Positions 53,056 to 61,956 of a stretch of DNA of 64,000 bases are shown in pieces. The stretch spans positions 62,001 through 126,000 of the forward strand of contig JRNA01000017.1 in assembly GCA_000758905.1 (NCBI GenBank), read 5' to 3'. The position numbers were made by a program, and so were the translations under genes. The stretch is from Clostridiales bacterium S5-A14a. Lineage in GTDB: Bacteria > Bacillota > Clostridia > Peptostreptococcales > Anaerovoracaceae. Below the pieces are notes generated by a model. It worked only from the letters and a program-made list of their open reading frames with translations. It had not been told where the DNA came from and ran no database searches. The first letter of the stretch is position 1. The number at the start of each line of letters is the position of its first letter.

Positions 53056-54417
53056 CTATTCAGCGAGAAAAGCCTCGGCGATATCCGAGCCCTTCTCGAA
53101 AATGCATCCCTTCTCTGCCGATTCTTCTGTAAAATTCCTCTCCCCATCGTAGCCTTGCTCATTTTCACTATCATAGAGCACAAAAGGCACAGGATCCGCA
53201 CTATGCGTCCTTATACTAATCGGGGTATAGTGATCGGGCATTATTAAAATTTTATATCTTTCTCCGCAATTTTTCAAGTGCGAAAGGACAGGTTTAAGGA
53301 TTTCTTCGTCAATTCTTTCAAGACAAAATATTTTTCCTTCCGTATCGCCTTGGTGTCCGCATTCATCAGGTCCCTCGACGTGCACAAAAACCATCTGATC
53401 GCCTTCCTCAAACGCTTTGACCGCAGCCCTGCCCTTACCTGCAAAATTCGTTTCCTTATTTCCGGTAGCACCCTCAACGTCGATAACCTTCATACCGGTT
53501 AGAATTCCAATCCCTTTAATAAGGTCAACCGCACTTATTACAGAACCTTCAATCTTCCTGCCGTTTCCATAAGGCACAAGAGCTGGTTTTCTACCGCCGC
53601 CCCATATCCACAAGCAGTTTCCAGGCCTCAGGCCTCTTTCGATTCTAGACTTATTCACAGGATGGTTGCGCAAAAACTCATAGCTCGCCCTCATTATCTC
53701 CTTGATTCTACTTGCAACAAAATAGTCGTCTTCCAAAGGAGCTACATTTTCGTTCGTTCCAGTATTCGCATTCACTGAATCCGATTCTGCATTTAATTTA
53801 TATCCCGGTAGATAATCCGCAATTCCCCTGCCCAAGATGTTATGAGGAGGTTCACTGCCTACGTCGATTGGGTTAATATCTCTGCTCAGATTTCTAATAA
53901 CAAAAGCTCCTCGATAAGAAACTCCATGCTTCATATCTATTCCATCCAAAAGTCCCTTTTCAGCAAGATGCCTACTCAAGTCCTCATAGAGTCTAAGGCC
54001 TTCTTCTGTTGTTATATCCTGACTGCTATGGTCAACCATCTCTAGGTTCTCAAATTCAGCCATATCAACAGATGATTTGCTATTAAGTTCATCTTCGCAA
54101 TTATTTGGCACTCTTAGGGTGACAATATTTCCCCTAAATGCAGCATCATTTTCTCCGAGATCAACTCCAATATTTGCCGCTTCAAGAGGCGCTCTACCGG
54201 TATGAAATCTCTCAGGCGGATATCCCAAAAGTGATAGATGTCCCACATCACTTCCTGCCTCCATTCCATCTGGAATCGTCCTACATCTACCCACCATACC
54301 CCGGTGAGCCAATTCATTCATAACAGGATTATCTGCCAGCTGCAGAGGTGTTTTGTTGCCCCTGTCCTCAAGTGGATAGTCTCCGGCACCGTCAGTTACT
54401 AATATAAAATACTTCAT
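53056..54417 (-). CDS. apgM: Archaeal-type cofactor-independent phosphoglycerate mutase (ApgM family)
   Basis: A 453-residue alkaline-phosphatase-superfamily protein of the COG3635 type. It begins YFILVTDGAGDYPLE with the first metal-binding Asp, then GMEAGSDVGHLSLLGY with the likely phosphorylated serine S56. The metal-site blocks FVHVEGPDECGHQGD and IMPDHYTPISIRTHS follow. It should interconvert 2- and 3-phosphoglycerate; some bacterial members have other phosphotransfer roles. Its ATG shares a base with the serC stop, so it is coupled to the enzyme that uses 3-phosphoglycerate-derived carbon. Confidence 0.88.
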   Translation of the reverse strand: MKYFILVTDGAGDYPLEDRGNKTPLQLADNPVMNELAHRGMVGRCRTIPDGMEAGSDVGHLSLLGYPPERFHTGRAPLEAANIGVDLGENDAAFRGNIVTLRVPNNCEDELNSKSSVDMAEFENLEMVDHSSQDITTEEGLRLYEDLSRHLAEKGLLDGIDMKHGVSYRGAFVIRNLSRDINPIDVGSEPPHNILGRGIADYLPGYKLNAESDSVNANTGTNENVAPLEDDYFVASRIKEIMRASYEFLRNHPVNKSRIERGLRPGNCLWIWGGGRKPALVPYGNGRKIEGSVISAVDLIKGIGILTGMKVIDVEGATGNKETNFAGKGRAAVKAFEEGDQMVFVHVEGPDECGHQGDTEGKIFCLERIDEEILKPVLSHLKNCGERYKILIMPDHYTPISIRTHSADPVPFVLYDSENEQGYDGERNFTEESAEKGCIFEKGSDIAEAFLAE

Positions 54418-55508
54418 TAAATGTTCTCTTCCTCAAAGTTCTTCATAAATTCAATAAGTTTATCTACACCTTCCTCAGGCATAGCGTTGTAAATGCTTGC
54501 TCTCAGGCCACCAATTGATCTGTGACCCTTGAGGTTTATAAATCCGGCAGCCTTAGCTTCTTCAACAAACTTTTTGTCCATAACATCATTACCGGTAACC
54601 ATAACAACATTCATTATAGAGCGGTCTTCCTTTGCTACAGGGCACTTGAACAGTTTGCTATTATCTAGAAAATCATAAAGTTTTTCAGCTTTACGGAGGT
54701 TGACCTTTTCAATAGCCTTTATTCCACCCATATCGAGAAGATGCTTGAATACCTTACCAGCCACGTAAATCGCAAAACATGGAGGTGTGTTGTACAGTGA
54801 ATCCTTATCAGCATGAGTCTTGTAATTCATATAAACTGGCGTCATAGGGTGAGCCTTGCCAATCATATCCTCTCGAATAATCGCAATAGTAACACCTGCA
54901 GGACCGATGTTTTTCTGTGCACCCGCAAAAATGGCTGCGTACTTGGTTACATCAATTTCCTGCGACAAAATACATGAGCTCAGGTCTGCAACTAGTGGTA
55001 TTCCACCTGTATCGGGTAGCTCATGATAGTGAGTTCCGTAGATTGTATTGTTTTCACAGATATACACGTAGTCTGCATCCGTTCTAAAATCTTCTTTACT
55101 AACCTTTGGAATATATGTGAACTTCTTGTCTTCAGAACTTGCTACAACCTTAATATCGCCGTATTTGCATGCCTCAGTGTAGGCCTTCTTAGCCCACTGT
55201 CCTGTGATAATATAGTCTGCCTTGTGCGTTCCGCCCATGAAGTTCAATGCAACCATTGAGAATTGAGTAGTTCCTCCACCTTGCAGGAAGAGTACCTTGT
55301 AATTATCCGGTATATTCATGAGTTTCCTCAGATCGCTCTCAGCATCCTTAATTATCTGGTCGAACTCTGCCGACCTATGGCTCATCTCCATTACGGATTG
55401 CCCTGAGCCCTGGTAATTTGCAAGTTCTGCCGAAACTTCGTTTATTACGTCAATTGGGAGCATTGAAGGACCCGCTGAAAAGTTAAAAACTCTCTCTTTT
55501 TTGTTCAT
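54417..55508 (-). CDS. serC: Phosphoserine aminotransferase
   Basis: Transaminates 3-phosphohydroxypyruvate with glutamate to phosphoserine, second step of serine synthesis; also serves pyridoxal synthesis in some bacteria. The 363-residue PLP enzyme begins RVFNFSAGPSMLPIDVI, has VLFLQGGGTTQFSMV, and the PLP-lysine block FAGAQKNIGPAG. The ATG at 55508 is used; the frame also opens at a GTG three codons earlier that lies inside the ribosome site. It is divergent from serA. Confidence 0.95.
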   Translation of the reverse strand: MNKKERVFNFSAGPSMLPIDVINEVSAELANYQGSGQSVMEMSHRSAEFDQIIKDAESDLRKLMNIPDNYKVLFLQGGGTTQFSMVALNFMGGTHKADYIITGQWAKKAYTEACKYGDIKVVASSEDKKFTYIPKVSKEDFRTDADYVYICENNTIYGTHYHELPDTGGIPLVADLSSCILSQEIDVTKYAAIFAGAQKNIGPAGVTIAIIREDMIGKAHPMTPVYMNYKTHADKDSLYNTPPCFAIYVAGKVFKHLLDMGGIKAIEKVNLRKAEKLYDFLDNSKLFKCPVAKEDRSIMNVVMVTGNDVMDKKFVEEAKAAGFINLKGHRSIGGLRASIYNAMPEEGVDKLIEFMKNFEEENI

Positions 55509-55571
55509 TTCAATCACCTTTTCCCTACTAAAATTGTTTCAAATCACTAAATATTTCTCGATTTGTTCTAA

Positions 55572-55599
55572 ATTATATCACAATCAGTATTGATGTCAA
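55572..55599 (-). promoter_or_regulatory. serC promoter
   Basis: Minus strand: -35 TTGACA (55594-55599), 16-bp spacer, -10 TATAAT (55572-55577). Its -35 overlaps the serA -35 by two bases. Confidence 0.8.
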
Positions 55600-55618
55600 T
55601 GCTTTGATGTGCTATAAT
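55590..55618 (+). promoter_or_regulatory. serA promoter
   Basis: -35 TTGATG (55590-55595), 17-bp spacer, -10 TATAAT (55613-55618). Confidence 0.75.
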
Positions 55619-55644
55619 CCTAAATATAGTATTAATTTATAAAT

Positions 55645-55664
55645 GCACCGCAATATAGCGGTGC
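55645..55664 (+). other. Leader hairpin of serA
   Basis: GCACCGC and GCGGTGC form a perfect 7-bp stem with a six-base loop, about 20 nt into the serA transcript. There is no T tract after it, so it is not a terminator. Confidence 0.65.
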
Positions 55665-55703
55665 TGTGTGATAGTTAAGTCTTAGTTTGAAAGGAATTGC
55701 AGT

Positions 55704-56849
55704 ATGTACAAAATAGCTACTTTAAACAAAATCTCAAAAATTGGTCTTGCGCAGTTTTCTGATCAATACGAAATTGTTGATGATGTAAACTCTGCAAATG
55801 GTATTATAGTTAGAAGCCAGGATATGCACTCGATGGAGTTTCCTGATTCACTTGTAGGCATTGCAAGGGCCGGCGCCGGCGTCAACAATATTCCACTTGA
55901 TAGATGTGCTGATGAAGGCATTGTGGTATTCAATTCTCCTGGTGCAAATGCGAACTCTGTCAAGGAACTTGTGATTGCCAGCATAATAATGAGTGCGAGA
56001 AATCTTTATGATTCAATTAACTGGGCATGTTCACTTTCTGACAATGTTTCTGCTTCTGTCGAGAAGGGTAAGAGCCAGTTTGCGGGGCATGAAATTGCAG
56101 GAAAAACACTCGGTGTTATCGGTCTTGGTGCAATAGGTGTTAGGGTAGCTAATGCTGCTTCAGATCTTGGCATGAATGTAGTAGGCTTTGATCCGTATTT
56201 GGGAATAAAAGCTGCTCATGATATGTACCCTTGCATTGAAATAGTAGATAAGGTTGAAAAACTTTTAAATGTTTGTGACTATATAACAGTACACATTCCA
56301 GCTAGTCCTGATAATAAGGAGATGTTTAATAAGGAAATCTTTGCTGCTTGTAAGGATAATGTCGTTATTCTTAATTTCTCAAGGAATAGCCTAATTAAAG
56401 AAGAAGATCTTCTTGATGCGATCAATTCCGGTAAGGTTAAGCAGTATGTAACAGACTTCCCAACAGACGGCATAATGTGCAAGCCAGGTGTTTTGTGCGT
56501 TCCACATCTTGGAGCTTCAACTGAAGAAGCTGAGGATAACTGTGCAATCATGGCTGCTAACGAGCTGATGGATTTCATAGACAATGGAAATATTTTAAAT
56601 TCTGTAAATTTCCCACCTGCAAATCTCGGTCCTATTGCTGATGGTGAAGCGCGTGCAGCTATAATGACAAAGGGTATAAGCAATCCTGTTGACCTAGCTA
56701 TAAGAATGTGTGATAACAACATTATAACGGCAGCTACTGGCGGATTACGCGGTGAATATGGCTATGCCCTGATAAGTTCATCCGAGCCATTCACAAAGAT
56801 AAAATCCGGCGAAGGTGTAATCAAAGTCAGGGTTATGCAGGATCTATAG
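55704..56849 (+). CDS. serA: D-3-phosphoglycerate dehydrogenase
   Basis: Oxidises 3-phosphoglycerate with NAD, the first step of serine synthesis. The 381-residue D-isomer-specific dehydrogenase shows GLGAIGVRVANAASDLGMNV (NAD fold), the catalytic-region block NFSRNSLIKEEDLLDAI, and VPHLGASTEEAEDNCA with the catalytic His. It ends in a short domain without a clear ACT motif, so serine feedback is uncertain. AAAGGAA precedes the ATG. Divergent serC and apgM complete the local pathway; serB is not present. Confidence 0.93.
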   Translation: MYKIATLNKISKIGLAQFSDQYEIVDDVNSANGIIVRSQDMHSMEFPDSLVGIARAGAGVNNIPLDRCADEGIVVFNSPGANANSVKELVIASIIMSARNLYDSINWACSLSDNVSASVEKGKSQFAGHEIAGKTLGVIGLGAIGVRVANAASDLGMNVVGFDPYLGIKAAHDMYPCIEIVDKVEKLLNVCDYITVHIPASPDNKEMFNKEIFAACKDNVVILNFSRNSLIKEEDLLDAINSGKVKQYVTDFPTDGIMCKPGVLCVPHLGASTEEAEDNCAIMAANELMDFIDNGNILNSVNFPPANLGPIADGEARAAIMTKGISNPVDLAIRMCDNNIITAATGGLRGEYGYALISSSEPFTKIKSGEGVIKVRVMQDL

Positions 56850-56885
56850 GAATCCATTTAAAGATAATTAAGCTACACCAAAATA

Positions 56886-56941
56886 CAAAACAGCTATGAG
56901 CATATGCTATTATTTTGCATACCGTTTCATAGCTGTTTTTA
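56886..56941. terminator. Bidirectional terminator between serA and the SPFH gene
   Basis: AAAACAGCTATGA pairs with TCATAGCTGTTTT across a ~28-nt loop; T-rich and A-rich flanks serve both converging genes. Confidence 0.8.
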
Positions 56942-56962
56942 TATCAATGTAAAAAGTTCTAT

Positions 56963-57853
56963 CTAATCTTTAACAAGTTCTTTGATACTTGTAGCAAGAC
57001 CTGCTACACTTGCAATTTCAGACGGAATAATTATCTTCGTTGCCTGACCATCTGCAGCCTTTTCAAGCGATGCTAGAGATTTTAAAGCTATAATTTCTTT
57101 GTTAGGATTTGACTCAACTAGCATCTTTATTCCATCAGCGGTAGCTTTCTGAACCATTCTTATTGCTTCGGCTTGTCCCTCAGCATTTTTAATTGCAGAT
57201 TGCTTGTTCGCTTCAGCCTCCAAAATCATAGCTTCCTTGTTACCCTCTGCGATGAGAATAGCAGATTTTTTCTCTCCCTCTGCCTTAAGAATGCTCTCCC
57301 TTCTCTCACGTTCGGCACGCATCTGTTTTTCCATTGCGACCTGTATATCCCTCGGTGGCGTAATATTTTTTACCTCAACCCTATTAATTTTTATTCCCCA
57401 CGGATCTGTCGCTTCATCAAGCACTATTCTTATTTTGGTATTGATATGCTCCCTTGAGGTCAACGATTCATCTAGTTCAAGCTCTCCGATAATATTTCTT
57501 AGAGTTGTAGCCGTTAGATTTTCAATTGCCTGCATCGGTGATTCTGAACCGTAAGTAAAAAGTTTAGGGTCAGTTATTTGGAAAAATACTACTGTATCGA
57601 TTTCCATTGTTACATTATCTTTTGTTATAACCGGCTGTGGAGGAAAATCAATTACTCGTTCCTTTAGGGATACTTTACGGGCCACCCTGTCAATGAAAGG
57701 AATCTTAAAATGAAGTCCAACCGGCCATGTTCCTTTATACGCTCCAAGCCTTTCTATAACATAAGCCTGAGCCTGAGGGACAATTCTAACATTTGTTGCA
57801 ACAAGAGCAACTGCAGCTATTATAAGAACTACGATCAAAATAAATCCTACCAT
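56963..57853 (-). CDS. SPFH/band 7 (stomatin-like) membrane protein
   Basis: A 296-residue protein with an N-terminal membrane segment (FILIVVLIIAAVALVATNV) followed by the band 7 domain (VPQAQAYVIERLGAYKGTW, VKNITPPRDIQVAMEKQM) and a coiled-coil rich in Ala/Glu (AEGNKEAMILEAEANKQSAI). Such proteins organise membrane microdomains and often partner NfeD. It begins 7 nt after the nfeD stop and shares its promoter. QmcA/stomatin subgroup assignment is by pattern. Confidence 0.92.
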   Translation of the reverse strand: MVGFILIVVLIIAAVALVATNVRIVPQAQAYVIERLGAYKGTWPVGLHFKIPFIDRVARKVSLKERVIDFPPQPVITKDNVTMEIDTVVFFQITDPKLFTYGSESPMQAIENLTATTLRNIIGELELDESLTSREHINTKIRIVLDEATDPWGIKINRVEVKNITPPRDIQVAMEKQMRAERERRESILKAEGEKKSAILIAEGNKEAMILEAEANKQSAIKNAEGQAEAIRMVQKATADGIKMLVESNPNKEIIALKSLASLEKAADGQATKIIIPSEIASVAGLATSIKELVKD

Positions 57854-57859
57854 AACCTC

Positions 57860-58315
57860 TTAATTCTCCTTTTCTAATTTTTCATTATCTTCAACAATAA
57901 GCTTTACACCGTCTATCCTCAATATCTTAACTTTTTTACCTATGCTAATTACTTCTCCGGGGTTTTGAGATATCGCAGACCATTCTTGCCCCCATACATA
58001 TACAGTGCCGGGTTCATAAGACTTAATCTCTCTCCTAACGACACCTATCTTGCCGATAATCGTATCTATGTTTGTATCTTCTTTCCCTGTCTTGAGCTTT
58101 TCAACAACAATTTTTCTAGTAAAAACAAGCATAATTGCACTTACTACAACAAAAGAGAGAATTTGGATCGGCAAACTTCCCCCAAGAAGAGCAACAATAG
58201 TAGCAGCTGCAGTACCAAAAGCAAACCAAATTGTGGTCAATCCCATTGTAAGCGCTTCCACTACAATGAGAATAATTGTTGCTATTATCCAAAAGGTTAC
58301 CATTGAGATTCCCAT
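57860..58315 (-). CDS. nfeD: NfeD-family membrane protein
   Basis: A 151-residue short-form NfeD protein lacking the protease domain. It has membrane segments at about 6-26 and 30-70 and a C-terminal OB-fold domain (IGKIGVVRREIKSYEPGTVY, VWGQEWSAIS). GAGGAGG lies close to the ATG. Together with the downstream SPFH gene it forms the conserved NfeD-SPFH pair thought to act in membrane organisation or quality control. Confidence 0.9.
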   Translation of the reverse strand: MGISMVTFWIIATIILIVVEALTMGLTTIWFAFGTAAATIVALLGGSLPIQILSFVVVSAIMLVFTRKIVVEKLKTGKEDTNIDTIIGKIGVVRREIKSYEPGTVYVWGQEWSAISQNPGEVISIGKKVKILRIDGVKLIVEDNEKLEKEN

Positions 58316-58355
58316 ATCTCCTCCTCAAACTACCGTACAACATAGTACTATGAAT

Positions 58356-58415
58356 ATTATATTTGATAACAAACTGCCTTGCAAGAAAATATTTTGTAAA
58401 TAATTTAACAAATGG
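58356..58415 (-). promoter_or_regulatory. nfeD-SPFH promoter in duplicated module A
   Basis: Minus strand: -35 TTGCAA (58379-58384), 17-bp spacer, -10 TATAAT (58356-58361). The whole ~60-bp block is nearly identical to 61957-62017. Confidence 0.78.
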
Positions 58416-58447
58416 ATTTATTTTAACTGCACCCTAAAGTACACCCC

Positions 58448-58478
58448 AAAAGTTCTCGGGGAAACCCCAAAACTTTTT
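58448..58478. repeat. Two-part inverted repeat with GGGG/CCCC core
   Basis: AAAAGTT and AACTTTT enclose GGGGAAACCCC. It lies in the gap between nfeD and the surface protein gene. No plus-strand gene needs a terminator here, so its role is unknown. Confidence 0.6.
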
Positions 58479-58487
58479 AGATACCCC

Positions 58488-58530
58488 ATAAAAATAACCG
58501 CTCTTATGTCGGTGCATAGGAGCGATTATT
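58488..58530 (-). terminator. Terminator of the surface protein gene
   Basis: Minus strand: AATAATCGCTC pairs with GAGCGGTTATT (one G-U pair) and is followed by TTTTA, 43 nt after the stop. Confidence 0.78.
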
Positions 58531-58573
58531 ATTGTTTTTGAATATATTGTTGTTTGCTTTCGTTTAATAGATT

Positions 58574-61348
58574 CTATTTTTCTTTTCTAGAGATTCTATT
58601 CATAACTAGTGCACCGCATGCTACGAATGCAAGTCCAAAAGCATAAAGCATATTCATTCCGTTATCACCAGTGCTTGGTCCTGCATTTTTAGCTACAGGT
58701 TTCCACTGAGCAACAAATGTATGGCTTCCCTTAACGTTATATGTATCGCCTGGCTGATATTTTGAACCCTTCCAGTAATCGAATACATACCCTTCTCTTG
58801 TAGGTGCCTTTAATATAGTAATGTTGTCTCCCACTCTTGCTTCTACATATTTAACTATATCATTGTCAGCCCATTTGCCACCGTTTGCATCGAATTTGAC
58901 TATTATTAGTCCGTTTCCTGGATTTGTTCCAGCATTGCCTGGAGTTTGTGATCCAGGTTGACCAGGTGTCTGCCCAGGATTTTCTGGATTTCCGCCAGGT
59001 GTGTTTCCATTATTAGGGTTTTCTGTTCCTGGTGTTTCATTTCCAGTGTTTGAAGTATCTCCTCCTGGAGTTGGCTTAGCTTTCCAGATGGCTTTGATAA
59101 CGGTATCCTTGTCAGCCTTGATCTTGGTTCCTGGTGCAACCTTCTCACCATTAACTTCCCAAGTATCAAACTCTTGGGTGTCATCTGGAGCTTTAAAAGC
59201 GTTAGGCAACACCGTGTAATCACTACCCTTATCTACGGTTTCAGCTTTCATTTCGCCACTTCCACCGTTAGCATCGTAGCTCACCTTGACCTGATGTTTC
59301 TTCCAGACGGCTTTCACCGTGGTGTCCTTGTTAACGGTAATCTCGGTGCCTGCAGCTACCTCTTTGCCGTCGACTTCCCAAGCTTTAAACTCCTGGTTTG
59401 CCGGGGCTTCGAATGTATTATCCAAAATCTTGTATTTTGAACCCTTGTTGAGCTCCTTGCCATCCATTTCGCCGGTGCCTTTGTTGGCATCGTAGCTCAC
59501 AGTGGCAGTTTCGAGCTTCTTGCTTTCCTCAACTGAATCGAGCTTATCGGTGTCACCATCAAGCCCACCATTATCTTTTGCGGTTGCCTTGATGGTTCCA
59601 GCGAGTTCGACGTCTTCGACACTCAGCGTTATCACACCGGTGTCCGCGTCAACGCCAGTTCCGCTCCATTTATTGGTTTGCAAATCTCGCGTTGCAGTGA
59701 CGGTTTTCTCCGCTCCAGAATTATCTTTATAGGTAATCGTGTAAGACAGCAAGTCGGTATCATCACCGGGATCTTTATAAGCCGGTGGAGTAATGGTGAC
59801 TTTGCCGGTATCCGTATCTACCTTAATCGCAGGAGATTTGGGTGCGATATTTTTCAGCAGATCTTTGGCCGGAATTGTTATTTTTGGTTCAGCTCCTTCT
59901 GTTATCTTAACTGAACCATCATCATTTTTTTTCGGAACAAAGTTTCCATCATTGTCCCAATCACCTGCTACATCACTACCGCTAAATATCTTAACATTTC
60001 CGCTGTCATCAATTTGTATAACTGCCGGGACTCCCTCCCAGTCTCCAGTTCCGTTTGGTAGTTTAGATGTGCCATCTACTATATATGCTTTTCTTATAGC
60101 AGCATCAATTTCTTTTTTTTCGTTAGCTGTTAGTTTTCTTGGGTCTCTAACTTCTTTTTTTTCTACTTTTACCGGTTTAACAGTTGTTGTGGAACAAGAC
60201 TTGAATTTATGGGGTTCTTTTACAGAAACGCCAACTATTTGGTCGAGAGTTAAACTATCCTTATTTTGTTCTTGTAAAGCATAGGAAAAAGTTCCATCGC
60301 TTTCTACTTTTACCTCTATCGGTTTAGATGAATCTTTGTCAATTTTACATCCTTTGTCAGTACAAAAGTCTCCTGATTTCTCCTTTTTAACATTAATGAT
60401 TACTTGTACTTTTATGTCGTCAAAAGGTCCCGGTCCGGGCAGTTTTCCCTTAATTACATTGTCTACAACTGTAATACTGCCAATCTCAGGTGATCTTGAG
60501 GTTTCTGTAACTTGTTTTATTTTTAAATTTGTAGCTTCAACTTTGCCTGATGTCGAATCGTCAGTATAGGTTACTTCATAATAAGCATGGGCAATGCCAT
60601 CAACAGAAAAATCAACTGATTTGATATCCCCTACGATTTCAGTGTTTGCATCTTTCAACATCTTAACAGCTTCTGCTTGTTCATCTTCATTAACTATATT
60701 TGATGATGTTTGTTCTATCCAAATTTCACCTGTAGGCATTGTAAGAGTAACTGTAGATGCCTTAGATGGTTGTGCCTCTGCAATTACCTCCGATGATTTA
60801 TCTTCATATATTTGTTGGTAGACTGTTACCGTATCGCCTTCTTCAACTTTTTTTCCTTCAGGTAATTTTACTGACCATTTTGTTCCACTTGTAGGTGTAA
60901 CAGAAAGAGTGGCTTTTACTGTGCCATCTTTACCCTTTAATGTTACATGGACTGTCGCTATTATAGTCTTTTTATTAACTTTATCTCTATATTTAGCTAG
61001 ATTGCCTCCGGAAATAGTCGTGTCATCGTAAAAGACTTTGTCAATTGTCGGTGCCTTAACCTCAATTTGCGTAACCGCCTCGTTAACAATCTCTGGTCCA
61101 ATCTCTAGACCATCGCCCTGTTCGTCATCAAATATTGTCTTAGGCGTTTCCGCATTAGAATTTGTAGCTTCATCTGCCTTTACTTCAGCATCTTTTGTTG
61201 TATCAAGATTTGGCTGGAAGTCATTTGCATTTACGACAGGTGCTAACAATGACAACATAATCATAAATGAAAGTAGCCCAACTGAGAACTTCTTGGTCAT
61301 ACCAATGTTCTCCCTAAATACGTTTATAAATTTTGTTTTTAATTTCAT
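58574..61348 (-). CDS. Large secreted, wall-anchored mosaic protein with InlB-type B-repeats
   Basis: A 924-residue surface protein. Extended signal peptide (FSVGLLSFMIMLSLLAPVVNA, ~21-41), Ig-like or beta modules in the first ~610 residues, a helical module KLTANEKKEIDAAIRKAY, two adjacent Listeria-Bacteroides B-repeats (~615-683 and 684-758; VSYDANGGSGEM, FDTWEVNGEKVAPGTKI), a Pro/Gly/Asn/Thr linker (~760-814), a third B-repeat (FDANGGKW, REGYVFDYWKGS), and a C-terminal sorting signal GPSTG (~890), hydrophobic stretch and RISRKEK. The sorting motif is not LPxTG. Likely an adhesin; ligand unknown. Confidence 0.85.
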   Translation of the reverse strand: MKLKTKFINVFRENIGMTKKFSVGLLSFMIMLSLLAPVVNANDFQPNLDTTKDAEVKADEATNSNAETPKTIFDDEQGDGLEIGPEIVNEAVTQIEVKAPTIDKVFYDDTTISGGNLAKYRDKVNKKTIIATVHVTLKGKDGTVKATLSVTPTSGTKWSVKLPEGKKVEEGDTVTVYQQIYEDKSSEVIAEAQPSKASTVTLTMPTGEIWIEQTSSNIVNEDEQAEAVKMLKDANTEIVGDIKSVDFSVDGIAHAYYEVTYTDDSTSGKVEATNLKIKQVTETSRSPEIGSITVVDNVIKGKLPGPGPFDDIKVQVIINVKKEKSGDFCTDKGCKIDKDSSKPIEVKVESDGTFSYALQEQNKDSLTLDQIVGVSVKEPHKFKSCSTTTVKPVKVEKKEVRDPRKLTANEKKEIDAAIRKAYIVDGTSKLPNGTGDWEGVPAVIQIDDSGNVKIFSGSDVAGDWDNDGNFVPKKNDDGSVKITEGAEPKITIPAKDLLKNIAPKSPAIKVDTDTGKVTITPPAYKDPGDDTDLLSYTITYKDNSGAEKTVTATRDLQTNKWSGTGVDADTGVITLSVEDVELAGTIKATAKDNGGLDGDTDKLDSVEESKKLETATVSYDANKGTGEMDGKELNKGSKYKILDNTFEAPANQEFKAWEVDGKEVAAGTEITVNKDTTVKAVWKKHQVKVSYDANGGSGEMKAETVDKGSDYTVLPNAFKAPDDTQEFDTWEVNGEKVAPGTKIKADKDTVIKAIWKAKPTPGGDTSNTGNETPGTENPNNGNTPGGNPENPGQTPGQPGSQTPGNAGTNPGNGLIIVKFDANGGKWADNDIVKYVEARVGDNITILKAPTREGYVFDYWKGSKYQPGDTYNVKGSHTFVAQWKPVAKNAGPSTGDNGMNMLYAFGLAFVACGALVMNRISRKEK

Positions 61349-61424
61349 TTTGTCCTTCCCCTTAACATTCTATGTGAAATCTACCCTAATCATATCTTTT
61401 TAACTCTATATTTTAACTATGCCC

Positions 61425-61453
61425 ATTATATCACATTTCTAACTCATTGTTAA
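61425..61453 (-). promoter_or_regulatory. Promoter of the surface protein gene
   Basis: Minus strand: -35 TTAACA (61448-61453), 17-bp spacer, -10 TATAAT (61425-61430). Confidence 0.7.
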
Positions 61454-61465
61454 ATTTTTTTATCA

Positions 61466-61921
61466 TCATGAAAATACCGCAAATCCGCCGTAGGTTATGA
61501 CTGACACTAATGTTCCAGCAATTATCACTCCAACGGTTATTGCGGGCAGTGACCTTCTCATCCTTATGTCCAAAACAGTTGCAACCAGTGCGCCTGTCCA
61601 CGCTCCTGTTCCAGGAAGTGGTATGGCAACAAGTATGATCAGACCGATAATTTCGTACTTATCTACTATGCCCTTTTTACTTTTTGCTCTTGATTCGAGC
61701 TTTTCGACAATATTTTCAAAGCCTGGGCTGATTTTTCTCATCCAAAGAAAAACCTTCCTAAGAAAAAGAAGGATGAACGGAATAGGTATTAAATTTCCAA
61801 TAATGGCGCATGTCAGGGCTTGCTTCACGGTAATCCCTGCAGCCACACCGAACGGAATCGCTCCTCTTAATTCTATAACTGGCACCATTGCCATAAGCAT
61901 CGTCGAAAAAAATATCTTCAT
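61466..61921 (-). CDS. Small multidrug export family protein (COG2426)
   Basis: A ~151-residue membrane protein with about four segments. The family pattern is PVIELRGAIPFGVAAG near the N terminus and LVAIPLPGTGAWTGALVATV in the second half. The family name is historical; no transport function is established. The ATG at 61921 follows a GAGG site; a TTG three codons earlier (61930) is an alternative. It is driven by a promoter module nearly identical to that of nfeD. Confidence 0.85.
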   Translation of the reverse strand: MKIFFSTMLMAMVPVIELRGAIPFGVAAGITVKQALTCAIIGNLIPIPFILLFLRKVFLWMRKISPGFENIVEKLESRAKSKKGIVDKYEIIGLIILVAIPLPGTGAWTGALVATVLDIRMRRSLPAITVGVIIAGTLVSVITYGGFAVFS

Positions 61922-61956
61922 TTGCCTCAAACCACCGTTAACTTAATTCTACTATG

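Noticed and set aside
59793-60284. Plus-strand open frame of 163 codons inside the surface protein gene
   Set aside because: Antisense to a well-supported repeat protein gene; low-complexity Ser/Pro composition is what its reverse complement would give.
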